The notes under the pieces: generated by a model | What the model was told of the DNA's origin: nothing | Database searches by the model: none | The model's input: the letters and a program-made list of their open reading frames with translations, nothing else | Position numbers and translations under genes: made by a program | Shown: piece by piece, positions 1-11,282 of the stretch | How the letters are laid out: each line of letters opens with the position of its first letter | How positions within the stretch are numbered: position 1 is the stretch's first letter | Assembly: GCA_018350325.1 (NCBI GenBank) | Contig: JAEVLN010000013.1 | Coordinates: forward strand, 1,984,001 to 2,048,000 | Length of the DNA stretch: 64,000 nucleotides | Direction: 5' to 3' | Source: Globodera rostochiensis | Lineage: Eukaryota > Nematoda > Chromadorea > Rhabditida > Heteroderidae

Positions 1-119
1 TTTGACTCTGATCTCTCTGACTTTCCCCCCAAGGAACTAAAAACTCATGAAAGAAGTGAACAGCTAATTTACAAATTATTCAAAAAAGTTGAAAAAAAAA
101 AGACAAAATGCAATTGCGG

Positions 120-251
120 TCATGTGATTATGCGAACATTCTCTTCCGCGCATATTCTGTCCGATGTGCAGCGAATGTGCAAAGCGGTAAGACGCGATTG
201 CGGCACGGCACTCCAACTCTCTTCAATGATCCGCGTCAGCTCGGACAGAAT
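120..251 (-). pseudogene. isolated last exon of TGF-beta type I receptor (copy 1)
   Basis: The minus strand reads an exon of 44 codons, from ATT after a TTCAG acceptor to a TGA stop. It ends with the receptor kinase C-lobe signature LTRIIEESWSAVPQSRLTAL, corresponding to the alpha-H/alpha-I region of type I receptors (family pattern MRECW...ARLTALRIKKTL). The same exon lies at 18,654-18,785 and 35,638-35,769. Here the homology stops just upstream (near 300) and no other receptor exon follows, so this is an orphan fragment, although more of the duplicated block may lie left of the window. One substitution (Leu to Ser near the end) separates it from the other copies. Confidence 0.8.
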
Positions 252-299
252 CTGAACACGCACTTTATTTGTTTGATTCAACGACCGACCAAAAATTAG

Positions 300-1690
300 A
301 AAGCATTGTGAGCAAATTTTTAAGTTGGAAAGTAAATTAATTCGGAAAAAAGTCCCGTCCCGACCGGGACCGGGACCTGAAAAAACTGGGAAATCCCGTC
401 CCGGTACCGGTCCCGCTCAACCCTAATGTAAACCATGTTATGTAGAATAAATTAAAATATGTTGAATAAATAAGTTGAGTCCGAGTTTTTTAGCAACAAA
501 AAATGCGCGGACTTTTGAAACATAACCAATCAATAAATCAACTTTTTATTCTGTTCGGTGTCTCTTTTGAGTGTACCCGCCCCGCCACCCGCCAGGTCCT
601 CTCACACGCCCCCCCCCCTCCCCCCGAGTCCCCCCCCCGGGGTCCTCCCATGCTTTTCTGCAAAAATGTCCGTCCATCTGCCTTCATTTTAAATTCTCAT
701 CATTAAAAAATTCCTCACCACAAAATAGCCTTTAGCAAATTCCATCCCCCCCGTATTTCGATGGGAGCACACATATTGTACATTCCGCCATTTTAGTGTT
801 TATTTGTGATGACTGACACAATTACAATAAAAAACAAAGACTTCAAAATATGGTAGGTAAAACAACAACAAAAACACGCGATGTGCTTGCTATTGAAGCG
901 GCACCAAAAGGAATAGGCGCATTGCAAAAGGAGGCGAATGCCACGGCTTATTTTTCAGAGGCAAAATTGATGCGAAGCCGAATTCCGAGCAATTGGAATA
1001 AAAGCCGCTCCGCGTCCGCTTGAGAGATTTTAATCTGAGATTGAAAAAAAGTAATTAATTAGAGACGGAACAATAAAAATAATTATAAAAAGGAGGAATT
1101 TTAGAGTCTCCCCATTTTTGTATTTCCCCTCGGGCCCCATAAGACTGAGACGTCCCCCACTTTTGAAACGATAAGAAAAGCATCATAATGTCTTCCGTTT
1201 GAGTGCCCTTTGACTGTTGGCAGTGTGTGTCGTCCTCCATGTTGGTCCAATTATCAACCATTTCGCCATGCCATTCATTACCATGCCCCTTTTCCATGAC
1301 CCGTCCATAGTGTCCATGAGGATTCTTTCCGACCGTTGCTGTGTCAACTCCATTACTTCGAGTCCCTTGCAAATTTCCGAATCTGACCTCCATTTCGCCC
1401 GATTTCAAAACCCGGACCCAAATTCAAATTTTTCGAAAAAATCGATTTTCCAAATTTTACAAAAAAAAAAACATTTAAAAGGTCGTTTCCGAGCTTTTCT
1501 GATGCGTAGAATTCGAATCTGATATGTAAAAAGCCAAAGAATTCGTTTGATTGCTTAAAGGTCAGATTCGTGATCAGCACCCCTGACCCCCCCTCCCCCC
1601 GATATAAATTTTTAGCTGAAATAACGAAAAACGAATTAGGACCCCCACTCTGTAGGATTGACACATGAATAGCAAAAAAAAAAATGTTCG
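300..1690. other. no gene recognised; short GGGACC-type array
   Basis: I see no convincing exon here. Positions about 353-415 hold an array of degenerate GGGACCGG/CCCGGT units resembling the one at 61.6-62.0 kb. Several poly-C runs occur near 610-650 and 1,725-1,745. Open frames on both strands have no recognisable motif and are interrupted by homopolymers. Confidence 0.5.
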
Positions 1691-1795
1691 AGACGAACAT
1701 CAAAATTTACATAATTTTGACTCAACCCCCCCCCCCCCCCCCCCACCTCCCTCCATATTCCAATCAAGCAATAATAATAAAAATAAATAACTCAC

Positions 1796-2256
1796 CTCCG
1801 GCTTTGTCGAGTGCACATTGTAGAAGCGTTGGCCACAGTAGCCGCAAGCGTGAGTGCCCGGCTTATCCTCAAAAAAAATGTGTGGCATTTGGCATTGCGT
1901 AATTTTTGTTTAAAAATTTTGACGACTGCCGGGCTGGGAAGTTGCCAATCCGGGTTATGGTGGTCCATTCCACATTATCCAATAAATTTCCTATACGTTC
2001 TACTTAAACCCCCCCCCCCCTACCCGAAATTTTTCTAGTTACGTCCCTGTAATGACCTATACCACATTCTTTTAAAACTTCTAAAAACGTACCCGGCAGC
2101 GCTTATCAACCACCGCCGGGACCTCAAAAAGTCAGGCAGACGGTGCGCTCCTCGCTGGGCACGGGCGCCTGTTCAGCGATCAGATGGGCGGCAATGTTCG
2201 GGTTCACCTGCTTCGGCGAGTACTCGAAGCGCGTGAGGCGCCAGTCGGCCTTGTCT
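1796..2256 (-). pseudogene. NDUFS6-like (complex I 13 kDa subunit) fragments, degraded
   Basis: Two minus-strand pieces resemble the zinc-binding accessory subunit of mitochondrial NADH dehydrogenase. The upstream piece (about 2,110-2,256) reads DKADWRLTRFEY followed by QVNPNIAAHLIAEQ, matching the family pattern DYRRIRF...VNENFAIDLIAEQ. The downstream piece (about 1,796-1,890) reads DKPGTHACGYCGQRFYN, matching the C-terminal zinc motif (TGTCGYCGLQF). An in-frame TGA sits where a Trp codon is expected just after the acceptor of the first piece, and the expected CDGGGGALGHPK linker is not readable. I therefore take it as a decayed copy. The family call is fairly firm; the pseudogene status is inferred. 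Confidence 0.6.
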
Positions 2257-2989
2257 CAGGCCTGAAAAAGTGCAATAAAATGGACCATCTTTTTTTTAAT
2301 TTTTCGGTAAACCCTCGGGAGCGTTTTAAATTTTATCAACGCCGAAAAACATTCTCCCCGGAATTGTTGGGGACGACAAAAATGTGCAAAACAACACGCC
2401 ATCACAAACAACATGCGCAACTGACTGAAGCAAATTCCAAAATTTATGACCGAAAAAATACCCGTCAAGGACTACCGGCCGAAAGATAAAATTTAAACTT
2501 TCAAGAGTCTATTTTTTCTGATTTCGACCAATTGCGCAAAGTCCGTATTAAAATCGTATTTTTTTGGACAAATTCCCGCATTGTGTGCCACCAACTTAAT
2601 GTGCCAATGCCATACCATAAACAAATACTCGTACCTTGTTCAGTGTGAGTGAGCTGATCGAACTCAATCGGCTGCTTCCCTTAAAATGGGATTTAAGCAA
2701 TTTAAAATGAAATTCGATCTATTCTTAAGTCTGAGTCTCAAATTTTTTTTTCTTGAAAATGTGCAGAAACACGATTTTTATGGGGGTGACATTTTTGTTA
2801 ACAAGGCCTATGGAAAAATGTCCCCTTTTTGCTGAGTAACATTTTATTTTTATCTCGGAAGGCCTCTTGATGGCCAAAAAAATTTCGAGCCATTAAATTT
2901 AGAAACAAAAAAGCTTCATTTATCACTTTTAGAAGACAATAATAATAATGTCCTGTCGTCTTATTCAAAAAGCAAACTTTTGGCAAGAT

Positions 2990-3175
2990 TTGTGCCGCTT
3001 AAATCGTCGCCCTTCGGGTGCGCAATTTGCCTTCCCGACTGCTCGGTCTTGTCAGACCCGGAGGCGCCGAGGCGTTTGCTGTACGACAGAAGTGCGCAAT
3101 GGTTGTGCTGCTGCGAGCCGGACTTGCCCTAGCTTGGCGAGAAGAACACGGAACGGAGACAAAAGCGGACTCATC
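2990..3175 (-). pseudogene. possible N-terminal exon of the NDUFS6-like fragment
   Basis: An open minus-strand frame reads LLSYSKRLGASGSDKTEQ and continues about 25 residues to a stop. The upstream part is rich in Ser, Leu and Arg, as a mitochondrial presequence would be. Its position upstream of the NDUFS6-like pieces, and its co-duplication with them at 16.4-16.6 kb, suggest it belongs to the same gene. The 16.4 kb copy carries an extra 8 bases (TTCGCGCC-like insertion) that shifts the frame. There is no independent motif, so the assignment is tentative. Confidence 0.3.
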
Positions 3176-3499
3176 AGAACAATAATTTTATCTAAAACGA
3201 GCAAAGTGTGAAAATGGCGGTTGACATGGACTGATTCGAGTTAAAACCGACAACCCCCACAAAATAGCGAAAAATGAACCTGACGCTGGCAACACCTCTG
3301 GCGATGGAGCAATGGGCGTGTTGCGCGTCCAAAAGTGTTCAACATTTGTGAGCTGGGAACGGCTGAACTCCGCGCTTGGGTCCCTATAAAAAACTTTAAA
3401 ATGGTCAAATTCAAGTTTGTTTTTGAATCAAAATCCGTACAAAAAAAACAAACAAACAATTATCCCAAACTTTCATTAAAAATTGTGCTTGCTCTATGT

Positions 3500-3798
3500 C
3501 CCGCAATTCGCATTTTGTAACTGTTCAAACACTTGCCAGTCTTCGGGCGGTAGTGCAAGCTCCTCGGACTTCGTCAAATTCCACGGGACGTATTTTTGCG
3601 AGCTGATCAATCGACCATTGGAATGGCTGAGGGCAAAAAACAATTCCAATTAAAATTTTGAAGACCCGCCCCCCCCCCCCAACAAACACTGTTTATACTA
3701 ACAGTTTCGCCGTTCTCTTTGTCTTCTTTGGCACCGTCCGGTCGCACTTGTCGGCCCGTTTTACGACGACGAAATATGCCCGGGGTGACAAACGATGA
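3500..3798 (-). pseudogene. Bora/SPAT-1-like fragment with frameshift
   Basis: Two minus-strand exons are visible. Exon A (3,703-3,798) reads SSFVTPGIFRRRKTGRQVR and ends at a GTTAG donor. Exon B (starting 3,626 after a CTCAG acceptor) reads PFQWSIDQLAKIRPVEFDE. The SPxxF / F-x-WSIDQ-x-A-x-x-x-PV pattern is characteristic of protein aurora borealis (Bora; SPAT-1 in C. elegans), the Plk1/Aurora-A activating cofactor. After EFDE the natural continuation SEELALPPEDWQVFEQL is in another frame, one base off, so a frameshift breaks it. No other exons were found nearby. The family call rests on a short motif. Confidence 0.45.
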
Positions 3799-3852
3799 CT
3801 TAAAAACAAAACAAAATATATTCAGAAACAAAAAAACAAATTATGCTTAAGC

Positions 3853-5386
3853 CTAGCCCATACTATCAAATAAAAAGCCCCCACCCTGGAACTGCTGCTT
3901 GACCACCCGTTGCCGTAAATAATTCTCCAACTTTTCACGCTCCTCCGCTCCTTCACAGGCGCGATAAGCTCGCTCAATGTAGCTCCTAAGAAGGATTATT
4001 ATTTATTATTATTAAAAATGCTAAAATTTATGCAAAAAATCGAGTGGGACTACAGCGCCAAAAAATATAATTTGAAGGAAATTGTTAAAAAATCCATTTT
4101 TTTGTTTTTCTCAATTTAAATGAAAAATTGATGGTACATTTTGGTTCTGCGTAAGTAAGAAACGCGAATATAACCTTTAATTTATCGAATTTTACGTTTA
4201 AAACAGGGTTTGGCCTTCCTAGTTGGTTAAAAAGAATTTAAATGGCTTTTAAACCAATGAAAATTTTGGTTTTCGAAAAAAAGTCCCCTTATGATTTTGG
4301 ACAAATTGAAACGGTCTCCGTGTTCGAAAACCGTTTTAAACGCAAAATCCATTAAATTGAAGGCCATATTCGGGTTCTCGACCCAATATACTCCTAGAAA
4401 TGTGTTTTTTTCAATGCAATTTGTGATTCGGAAATTATGTACGTCAACAAATGTAAATTTTAACATTTTTGCATTCTAAAAAAAGTTTTTTTGGGAGGGG
4501 TTTTCCCCAAAAATTGTTGGCAAAATGAGTAGAAACCTCAATGACACGGGATATTGTCGAGTGCCGGCCGCCTCTCCGAGAAACTTTTGCGATTCTGTGG
4601 ACACTTCATTGTCCGGCGGCTGGTGGTGTTGTTGCGCGCTGGGAAATCGGATGGGTTTTGTGAAACGAGGAGAAGCGGACTGATGCAAACCTGGGAAATT
4701 TGAACGCAATTTGCCAAAAAATTGGTCTAAAAAAAGAGTTGTGCTTAAATTTAACGTTTTTTCAGAGGAGGAGCTTTTGAGCAGTCCAAACCCAACTCAT
4801 TCCTGGCCAAAGCGTTCAGCCCCCCATTAAAACTCATACCTGAAACGCTGACTTGAGCAAGCGGAACTGGTCTACTGCTAGTGCTGTTACTGTACACTCC
4901 GGTCATCATTCTCGGCCTGTACTGCTGTCGGTGTTGTTGTTGCGGGTGGTGGTATTGCTGCGGCGGCGGCTGCCGCTGATACTGTTCATCATACATTGTA
5001 TGCTGCGGCTGCTGTTGCTGATAGTACGGGCTGAACTGGTGGCCTACATTGGGTGGCCATCCGTACACCGCTGCTGCAGCCGCCTCATAGCTTTGCTGTT
5101 GATGGTGCACAGCAGCGTCACCACTGGTGTCCTCCTGTTGCTGCTGGCCCGTCTTGCCGCCGATGGAACGGAGCGCTTCCTGCGCTTTCAGCCATGCCGG
5201 ATGCATCTCCTGCTCTGTCGGGACGGGAATGGCCGACAAATCGTCAGGCAGTGCAGCTGCAGCTTCCTGCGCTTGTTGCTGATCGGATGACCTGGCGGCT
5301 ATTTCTTTTTCATCACGTTCATATGCTGATTTGGTCTCATCCTCTCCTTCGCACTTTTCTTTACTCGTTCGCCACGCGTTTTCCAT
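3853..5386 (-). pseudogene. LENG8/SAC3-type gene, N-terminal exons (left palindrome arm)
   Basis: This is the mirror copy of the gene at 11,283. Exon 1 (5,386 to 4,756) encodes a Gln/Pro-rich N-terminus with 62 residues more than the right-arm copy, including a YGWPPN...YYQQQQ stretch. Exon 2 lies about 4,540-4,695. Exon 3 begins near 3,986 and reads SYIERAYRACEGAEEREKLE, typical of the helical region before the SAC3/GANP module in LENG8. That exon then jumps from LRQRV to VKQQFQ and runs into a stop at 3,853. In the right arm those two points are separated by the rest of exon 3, an intron and part of exon 4. So this copy carries an internal deletion of about 580 bases and has lost everything downstream. 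Confidence 0.65.
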
Positions 5387-5789
5387 GACGAATAATTTAT
5401 TGGTGAAAAATGATGAAGCAAAATAAAAAAAGTAGTTTTTCTCTGCGAGAAAAGGTAAGAAATTACGTCAATTTTTTACAGGACACACAGCGTTTCATTT
5501 TTGTATCTTATTATCGCTGAAACATTTTGCCAAGAGTATTAAATGTAAAGAAAACAAACGCTAAATTCAAAAATTATGTTGAACGATTTTCTTCTATAAA
5601 ATTATGAACATTTTAGCCTATAACTCGAGAACAAATGTATTAAAACGACGTAAAGTTTTTTTCGGTTTGCTCGACATATGGCACAAAGAACCGCCCGAGC
5701 ATTGTGACAAAATCGGGATGGTTTTTTTGTTGTTGAAAATTTTGGGCTTATAAAAAATTACCCTTTCAAACACTTACTTACGGCCATGG

Positions 5790-6318
5790 AACGGAGTGTG
5801 CTGAATGACATGGGTATGGTTCATTTGTTCGTTAATCGCACCGTATTGGCCACTTCGTCAACCTTTGGAATAAAAATGATTTTTAAAAAGACAAAAAGTT
5901 CGGTAATTGTTTGGTTCTTCGGCTGATATACTGATGAGCCCTCCCCCTTATCCAAAAAACATTCTCCAGGCATGGAGTTGCTTGAACAAAACTCGCTCAA
6001 ATCGATTTGTTAACCATTTTAAGGGGAGGGGGGAGGGACATGGGATAGCATGCCACTGTCCGTCGGCGCATAGACATAGGCCGACCTTTTTTGGAGCAGT
6101 TTGGTCGGCGTTTGCGCCACTGTCGAGGTCGAAGACGCATACTCGTACTCGCTGAAAAAGAACCGAATAGGTAATTCCGAAAAGATCGTTGTTTTTCCTC
6201 ACTGGGTGTTCGGCATGTCACGGAAGCTGACCCGACGCTTCAGCGGATTGATGGCAATGAGAACGGATCGGGTGTCATTTGCACTGGGACGAGTGTCATT
6301 TCCGCTGGGACCATTCAT
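5790..6318 (-). CDS. small unknown gene between ORP and LENG8 (left arm)
   Basis: A possible exon starts at ATG 6,318 (MNGPSGNDTRPSANDTRS, then INPLKRRVSFRDMP) and can be spliced over a GTGAGG...TTTCAG intron to EYEYASSTSTVAQTPTKLL and KRSAYVYAPTDSGM. A further exon near 5,790-5,880 corresponds to the right-arm VDEVAKYGAINEQMNHTHV, but a one-base deletion shifts the frame here. The RRVSF site looks like a basophilic kinase site. I do not recognise the family. The right-arm copy has lost about 190 bases of this gene, so each arm is damaged in a different exon. Confidence 0.4.
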
Positions 6319-6762
6319 TTTAGAAATCCGAATTCTAACAACAAATCTGTAAAATTCCGAATCCGACTCCATTTCGAATTTCCCGCACCCAAAATTGTTG
6401 GCAAAATACAGTAAGGAAGCGACGAGAACGACGACAAAGCAAAATAGAAGATTCTCTAAGGAAATAGGGGTTTTTTTCTAAATCAAAAATAGGGGGGAGG
6501 GGGTGGGGCTGCCTGTCGTTGGATAAAAACGGGGGAGGCAATTTGTCCAGTTCAGCAGGCGATAAGCATGAATTTTGCCGGACCCAAAAGATTATGTGCC
6601 CTTTGGTTCCGATCCCCTTTCTCAAAATCCAAATTTTGGACTCCATTTATTACAATTAACAGAGAAATAACAATGAATGAACAGAGGAAGAGAATACATA
6701 TACAACAGCATGAGATTAATATCACAGACGCAAAATACATATACAACAGCATGAGATTACTA

Positions 6763-8320
6763 TCACAGACGCCGCCCCAAGTATTCCCATGTTCCTCCAG
6801 TCCGAGCGAAGTGCCGCGGTTGCCACGTCTGCGCCATTTGTGCCCGCTGTGCCGCCTCGTCGCGTTGCCGTTGTTCAATCCGTTTTTTTGCTGAAAAAAA
6901 AAATTAGGAAATTCCCAACTCTTAAATTTGACCCACCACTGGTCGCGACGTCCGTGTTGTTGTTGAACAGTGCCGCAGTGACATGGCGCCAAAGTTTTCG
7001 ACTCTCTGTGGCCTCCTGCTCCATCACAGCCACACACTCCTGAAAATTAAAAAAAATCAGAAATCAAAAAAAAAACTCAAAAAATTCAAAACTCCACCTT
7101 CGCAACGGAGGATTTAGCGCGCACGTCCGTGAAATGTTGGTAATTGTAGTCGCCTTTGCCAGTCCGACGTCCCAGCTCGATGATGCCATTCCATTCACCT
7201 GCATTAATTTGGATTTTTAGATATCCGATTCGAATTCTACCCATCAGAAAACCCCGGAAACGCCAAAGGATTGCCCACCTTTCAGCTTCATCACTGCAGA
7301 ATTTCGTTTGAAAACAGTGCCGATGAGTTGATGAGCAGGTCTTCCGAGGAAGGTGAAGCCGGCCTCTTGGAAGGTGATCTCGGCCCGGTAGTTGGTCTGC
7401 TCACATCGAAGCTCCACCTTGCCTGCCAGTTCAAAAAAGGGCGTCGACAGTAGTTTGCGTCCATAGGCCTTCGGGAATGTGATGGTGTACGTCTCGTTGT
7501 GCTGAAATTGATTTGGGAATAAAATAAAATAACTCCTTCCCCACGCCGAACTTACTCTGTGAAGTTTGAGCGTCGCCTTTCCCAGCATCTCGACGCCAAC
7601 GCTGAGGCCGGAGAAGAACGAGTTGGTCTGTATTGCAGTGGTGCAGGACACACTGGCTTGCTGGTGCTCGACGTAGAAGGCGGAGATGGGCGGATGGTGG
7701 CTGACTTGCTCCGCAATGAAGGTCACCTGAATAGAGGGGGGCCATTGAAATGATTTGAATAAACCAAAAAAAAAATCTACCTGATTGGTCGCGGAACCAG
7801 GGAACGGGCCTGCAGTTGTTGTGGTGGACGATGGCACAGTGCCCGGCAGGGTCCATCGACAGCGGAACGTCTCGCCCAAGACCGGATTGTACGGCTTCTT
7901 CGCAATGTTGCCTCTGCGGCCAGGAAAGAAGGAGTTCAGGTAGTACTTCAAGACTGCCAGAAATCTGAAAAAAAGAAAAAATTGTTTGCAAAAACAATTG
8001 TACAACAACGGACCGTTTTTCCGCCGAGTTTTCCTTGTCCGCGGCGACAAATTCATCCGGGTGCGCAAAGGAGTCTGCGTACATCTCCAGCAGCGAGCGG
8101 CGTTCCAGGATGTGCACAGGCAGGATCATGTCCCTCAGTTTCTTGCCCGAGAGCAACTGAAATTTGGGAAAAAATTTATTCGGATCTCTGCCCAAAAACT
8201 AACTACCTGGTTGAAAAAGTGAGTGATGACATTTTGATGCTGCTGCACGTCCTCCGTCTGTGCGTTGTAGATGGCATCGTAGTCGGTTCGAGCATCGTAG
8301 AGAGCAAAGTCCGGCTCCAT
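6763..8320 (-). CDS. ORP9-type oxysterol-binding protein-related protein (left arm)
   Basis: Eight exons mirror those described for the right-arm copy. The product starts MEPDFALYDARTDYDAIY and carries ILERRSLLEMYAD, the sterol/PI4P-binding lid signature KPYNPVLGETF, the family fingerprint EQVSHHPP, and the C-terminal W...GTWEYLGRRL. It lacks a PH domain, so it is a short, ligand-binding-domain-only ORP of roughly 390 residues. Known family members exchange sterol or PS for PI4P at membrane contact sites. All frames and splice sites that I checked are intact, with one codon fewer than the right copy near residue 11. It shares its promoter region head-to-head with the right copy. Confidence 0.85.
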
Positions 8321-8369
8321 GTAGAATTGATGAAATGAAGGCTGAGAAAGAAAGTGAAACTTCCCTTCC

Positions 8370-8376
8370 TTTTATA
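8370..8376 (-). promoter_or_regulatory. TATA box of left ORP gene
   Basis: The minus strand reads TATAAAA about 50 bases upstream of the ATG at 8,320. It is the mirror image of the box at 8,450. Confidence 0.6.
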
Positions 8377-8449
8377 CTCTCATTTCATAACACATTTTTT
8401 CCAACAAAAAATGAATTTGAAAAAAATAAAATGTGTTATGAAATGAGAG

Positions 8450-8456
8450 TATAAAA
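8450..8456 (+). promoter_or_regulatory. TATA box of right ORP gene
   Basis: GAGTATAAAAGG lies about 50 bases upstream of the ATG at 8,506. The two TATA boxes face outward from the palindrome centre, about 75 bases apart, so the whole intergenic promoter is itself a palindrome. Confidence 0.6.
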
Positions 8457-8505
8457 GGAAGGGAAGTTTCACTTTCTTTCTCAGCCTTCATTTCATCAAT
8501 TCTAC

Positions 8506-10066
8506 ATGGAGCCGGACTTTGGTCTCTACGATGCTCAACGAACCGACTACGATGCCATCTACAACGCACAGACGGAGGACGTGCAGCAGCATCAAAATGT
8601 CATCACTCACTTTTTCAACCAGGTAGTTAGTTTTTGGGCAGAGATCCGAATAAATTTTTTCCCAAATTTCAGTTGCTCTCGGGCAAGAAACTGAGGGACA
8701 TGATCCTGCCTGTGCACATCCTGGAACGCCGCTCGCTGCTGGAGATGTACGCAGACTTCTTTGCGCACCCGGATGAATTTGTCGCCGCGGACAAGGAAAA
8801 CTCGGAGGAAAAACGGTCCGTTGTTGTACAATTGTTTTTGCAAACAATTTTTTCTTTTTTTCAGATTTCTGGCAGTCTTGAAGTACTACCTGAACTCCTT
8901 CTTTCCTGGCCGCAGAGGCAACATTGCGAAGAAGCCGTACAATCCGGTCTTGGGCGAGACGTTCCGCTGTCGATGGACCCTGCCGGGCACTGTGCCATCG
9001 TCCACCACAACAACTGCAGGCCCATTCCCTGGTTCCGCGACCAATCAGGTAGATTTTTTTTTTGGTTTATTCAAATCATTTCAATGGCCCCCCTCTATTC
9101 AGGTGACCTTCATTGCGGAGCAAGTCAGCCACCATCCGCCCATCTCCGCCTTCTACGTCGAGCACCAGCAAGCCAGTGTGTCCTGCACCACTGCAATACA
9201 GACCAACTCGTTCTTCTCCGGCCTCAGCGTTGGCGTCGAGATGCTGGGAAAGGCGACGCTCAAACTTCACAGAGTAAGTTCGGCGTGGGGGAGGAGTTAT
9301 TTTATTTTATTCCCAAATCAATTTCAGCACAACGAGACGTACACCATCACATTCCCGAAGGCCTATGGACGCAAACTACTGTCGACGCCCTTTTTTGAAC
9401 TGGCAGGCAAGGTGGAGCTTCGATGTGAGCAGACCAACTACCGGGCCGAGATCACCTTCCAAGAGGCCGGCTTCACCTTCCTCGGAAGAGCTGCTCATCA
9501 ACTCATCGGCACTGTTTTCAAACGAAATTCTGCAGTGATGAAGCTGAAAGGTGGGCAATCCTTTGGCGTTTCCGGGGTTTTCTGATGGGTAGAATTCGAA
9601 TCGGATATCTAAAAATCCAAATTAATGCAGGTGAATGGAATGGCATCATCGAGCTGGGACGTCGGACTGGCAGAGGCGACTACAATTACCAACATTTCAC
9701 GGACGTGCGCGCTAAATCCTCCGTTGCGAAGGTGGAGTTTTGAATTTTTTGAGTTTTTTTTTTGATTTCTGATTTTTTTTAATTTTCAGGAGTGTGTGGC
9801 TGTGATGGAGCAGGAGGCCACAGAGAGTCGAAAACTTTGGCGCCATGTCACTGCGGCACTGTTCAACAACAAAACGGACGTCGCGACCAGTGGTGGGTCA
9901 AATTTAAGAGTTGGGAATTTCCTAATTTTTTTTTTCAGCAAAAAAACGGATTGAACAACGGCAACGCGACGAGGCGGCACAGCGGGCACAAATGGCGCAG
10001 ACGTGGCAACCGCGGCACTTCGCTCGGACTGGAGGAACATGGGAATACTTGGGGCGGCGTCTGTGA
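8506..10066 (+). CDS. ORP9-type oxysterol-binding protein-related protein (right arm)
   Basis: Eight exons with GT-AG junctions give one continuous frame: 8,506-8,622; 8,673-8,815; 8,865-9,048; 9,103-9,273; 9,328-9,550; 9,631-9,731; 9,790-9,892; 9,939-10,066. In order the product shows LPVHILERRSLLEMYADFFAHPD-like sequence near residue 60, GRRGNIAKKPYNPVLGETF (lipid-binding signature), EQVSHHPPISAFY (family fingerprint), TITFPKAYGR, GEWNG, RKLWRHVT, an RIEQRQRDEA helix and a C-terminal GTWEYLG. The order and wording are those of OSBPL9/ORP9-type proteins, which move lipids at ER-Golgi/endosome contacts. No PH or FFAT region is present. Nearly identical to the left-arm copy. Confidence 0.88.
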
Positions 10067-10509
10067 TAGTAATCTCATGCTGTTGTATATGTATTTTGCG
10101 TCTGTGATATTAATCTCATGCTGTTGTATATGTATTCTCTTCCTCTGTTCATTCATTGTTATTTCTCTGTTAATTGTAATAAATGGAGTCCAAAATTTGG
10201 ATTTTGAGAAAGGGGATCGGAACCAAAGGGCACATAATCTTTTGGGTCCGGCAAAATTCATGCTTATCGCCTGCTGAACTGGACAAATTGCCTCCCCCGT
10301 TTTTATCCAACGACAGGCAGCCCCACCCCCTCCCCCCTATTTTTGATTTAGAAAAAAACCCCTATTTCCTTAGAGAATCTTCTATTTGCTTTGTCGTCGT
10401 TCTCGTCGCTTCCTTACTGTATTTTGCCAACAATTTTGGGTGCGGGAAATTCGAAATGGAGTCGGATTCGGAATTTTACAGATTTGTTGTTAGAATTCGA
10501 ATTTCTAAA

Positions 10510-10868
10510 ATGAATGGTCCCAGCGGAAATGACACTCGTCCCAGTGCAAAAAGGTCGGCCTATGTCTATGCGCCGTCGGACAGTGGCATGCCATCCCATG
10601 TCCCTCCCCCCTCCCCTTAAAATGGTTAACAAATCGATTTGAGCGAGTTTTTTTTGTTCAAGCAACTCCATGCCTGGAGAATGTTTTTTGGATAAGGGGG
10701 AGGGCTCATCAATATGTCAGCCGAAGAAACAAACAATTACCAAACTTTTTGTCTTTTTAAAAATCATTTTTATTCCAAAGGTTGACGAAGTGGCCAAATA
10801 CGGTGCGATTAACGAACAAATGAACCATACCCATGTCATTCAGCACACTCCGTTCCATGGCCGTAAGT
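10510..10868 (+). CDS. small unknown gene (right arm)
   Basis: The counterpart of 5,790-6,318. The first exon opens MNGPSGNDTRPSAKRSAY and stops at 10,620. Compared with the left arm it has lost about 190 bases between GTGCAAA and AAGGTCGG, joining the first exon to the start of the second. A later exon (about 10,780-10,863), with an AAAG acceptor and GTAAGT donor, reads VDEVAKYGAINEQMNHTHV in frame. I do not recognise the product. Which arm, if either, makes protein is not clear from the sequence. Confidence 0.35.
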
Positions 10869-11282
10869 AAGTGTTTGAAAGGGTAATTTTTTATAAGCCC
10901 AAAATTTTCAACAACAAAAAAAACCATCCCGATTTTGTCACAATGCTCGGGCGGTTCTTTGTGCCATATGTCGAGCAAACCGAAAAAAACTTTACGTCGT
11001 TTTAATACATTTGTTCTCGAGTTATAGGCTAAAATGTTCATAATTTTATAGAAGAAAATCGTTCAACATAATTTTTGAATTTAGCGTTTGTTTTCTTTAC
11101 ATTTATTCACTTTCTTTTCTTCGTGATACTCTTGGCAAAATGTTTCAGCGATAATAAGATATTTACAAAAATGAAACGCTGTGTGTCCTGTAAAAAATTG
11201 ACGTAATTTCTTACCTTTTCTCGCAGAGAAAAACTACTTTTTTTATTTTGCTTCATCATTTTTCACCAATAAATTATTCGTC

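Larger units (their letters stand above)
3880..8395. repeat. left arm of a giant palindrome
   Basis: This segment is repeated in inverted orientation from about 8,412 to 12,584, with only about 15-25 bases between arms (centre near 8,403). The arms match base for base over long stretches. Differences are scattered substitutions, a few one- to three-base indels and three larger indels. The last homologous fragment continues at 13,160-13,178, beyond the deletion in the left arm. Confidence 0.93.

Noticed and set aside
7431..8195. Long frames over the ORP introns (254 and 274 codons)
   Set aside because: They are read-through of exons plus short stop-free introns, or shifted frames. The spliced eight-exon model explains the family motifs.
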